Assembly: GCF_000953825.1 (NCBI RefSeq) | Contig: NZ_BBUL01000095.1 | Span: 186,001-250,000 of the forward strand | Reading direction: 5' to 3' | DNA length: 64,000 nt | Source of the DNA: Cellvibrio sp. OA-2007 | Lineage (GTDB): Bacteria > Pseudomonadota > Gammaproteobacteria > Pseudomonadales > Cellvibrionaceae | Shown here: positions 63,395 to 64,000 of the stretch, piece by piece | Layout: every line of letters begins with the position of its first letter | How positions within the stretch are numbered: the stretch's first letter is position 1 | Notes under the pieces: generated by a model | The model's input: the letters and a program-made list of their open reading frames with translations, nothing else | Told to the model about the DNA's origin: nothing | Databases searched by the model: none | Program-made: the position numbers and the translations under genes

Positions 63395-64000
63395 ATGACA
63401 TTCAAACATCTGCTTCACGAAGTGCGTTTGCTGCTGGGTATCGAACGCAATACCACCCGCCACGGTGAAAAAATCATTTCTGGAGTTGGTGCGTTCCTCG
63501 GCATTCTCGCGGTCTATTGGGGTACCCGCTGGTGCTTTCCTGATGGATTTATGCATACCGCCGGCACCTTGATTATGGTGACGTCGATGGGAGCATCTGC
63601 AGTCTTATTATTTGCGGTGCCGCAGGGGGCTTTATCCCAGCCCTGGGCGGTGATTGGCGGGCATTTGTTATCGGCCTTTGTGGGCGTAAGCGTGCAGCAG
63701 TTATTTCCCGACCAAACCTGGACTCCAGCACTGGCGGTGGGGTTGGCAGTGGCGGTGATGCACTATCTGCGCTGCATGCATCCCCCCGGTGGCGCGACAG
63801 CATTGGCCGCGGTTATTGGCGGGGCTGAAATTTTCAAGCTCGGCTATTTTTATCTGGTAGCGCCCATTCTGGTGAATGTGGTTTGTATTCTGTTGTTGGC
63901 GATTGCGTTTAATGCGTTTTTCCCTTGGCGCCGTTACCCCGCCCATCTCACGCGCCGCAAGCTCGTCAAACCCGCTGCTGCTGCGGAGCGACAGTTCGAA
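63395..64000 (+). CDS. HPP-family membrane protein (5' part, runs off the window)
   Basis: 202 codons from ATG 63395, still open at base 64000. Several transmembrane helices with the HPP signatures MGASAVLLFAVPQGALSQPW, GGHLLSAFVG and CMHPPGGATAL. HPP proteins are inner-membrane proteins; plant relatives transport nitrite. It is divergent from copA, sharing a 129-nt intergenic region. The C-terminus shown (LVKPAAAAERQFE) may begin a cytoplasmic extension, perhaps a CBS domain. Confidence 0.85.
   Translation, partial: MTFKHLLHEVRLLLGIERNTTRHGEKIISGVGAFLGILAVYWGTRWCFPDGFMHTAGTLIMVTSMGASAVLLFAVPQGALSQPWAVIGGHLLSAFVGVSVQQLFPDQTWTPALAVGLAVAVMHYLRCMHPPGGATALAAVIGGAEIFKLGYFYLVAPILVNVVCILLLAIAFNAFFPWRRYPAHLTRRKLVKPAAAAERQFE

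Overview
The window is bacterial, most likely from a gammaproteobacterium of the Cellvibrio type. Support for this comes from the periplasmic and outer-membrane architecture (TolC, RND and CopB families, Tat and lipoprotein signals), the DUF3999, RNase H and cytochrome c5 family content, and a gammaproteobacterial-style dispersed palindromic repeat. The genus is an inference and is not proven here.

Layout. (A) 1-13,160 is ordinary chromosome: a truncated methyltransferase, a DUF3999 protein, RNase HI with a hybrid-binding domain, a TPR protein, a DUF4124-hydrolase, a GT-C-like membrane protein, a stand-alone SIR2-like protein, a vWA protein, a 59-aa gene on the minus strand, a DASH cryptochrome, a DUF1080 protein and a cytochrome c5. 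(B) 13,167-56,888 is a single 43.7-kb Tn3-family transposon. It has 36-bp terminal inverted repeats (31/36 identical) and is flanked by the 6-bp direct repeat AAATAA. It sits inside a membrane-protein gene of the COG4705 type. The 3' part of that gene is at 12,736-13,166 and the 5' part at 56,889-57,252. Joining them over one AAATAA copy restores an uninterrupted 262-codon frame. (C) 56,889-64,000 is chromosome again: a large HEAT/cytochrome c lipoprotein, a CopA copper ATPase behind a CueR-type promoter, and an HPP-family gene that leaves the window.

The transposon backbone is split around its cargo. On the left are five minus-strand genes, including an Abi_C abortive-infection protein and a PD-(D/E)XK-like protein, then a KfrA_N coiled-coil TnpT-like protein. 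Just upstream of that gene is a perfect 13-7-13 inverted repeat that looks like a tyrosine-recombinase core site. On the right are an alpha-CTD-like DNA-binding protein, a Cys-His-Asp protein, an XRE regulator, a winged-helix-like protein, an SF2 helicase, a TnpS-like tyrosine recombinase, a SprT-like protease and the TnpA transposase.

The cargo (18.9-47.9 kb) is almost all on the plus strand. It comprises a cobalt/nickel DmeR-DmeF pair with an RcnR-type operator, a copper block (His/Met-rich protein, DUF411, multicopper oxidase CopA, CopB, two small proteins), a roughly 12-kb cluster of unknown product, CzcCBA efflux, a Zn/Cd-type P-ATPase and a cytochrome c-FTR1 permease. The unknown cluster encodes a MaoC-like protein, LuxE-like acyl-protein synthetase, NifU-like scaffold, NifS-like PLP enzyme, fatty-acyl-AMP ligase, acyl carrier protein, flavin monooxygenase, an RND transporter fused to a LolA-like domain, an outer-membrane barrel and a transglutaminase-like protein. 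Its tight spacing and ATGA overlaps suggest one transcription unit. A reasonable inference is that it makes and exports an acyl, possibly sulfur-containing, envelope lipid or metallophore. I know of no described system with this gene set. This cluster and the transposon carrying it are the most interesting content of the window.
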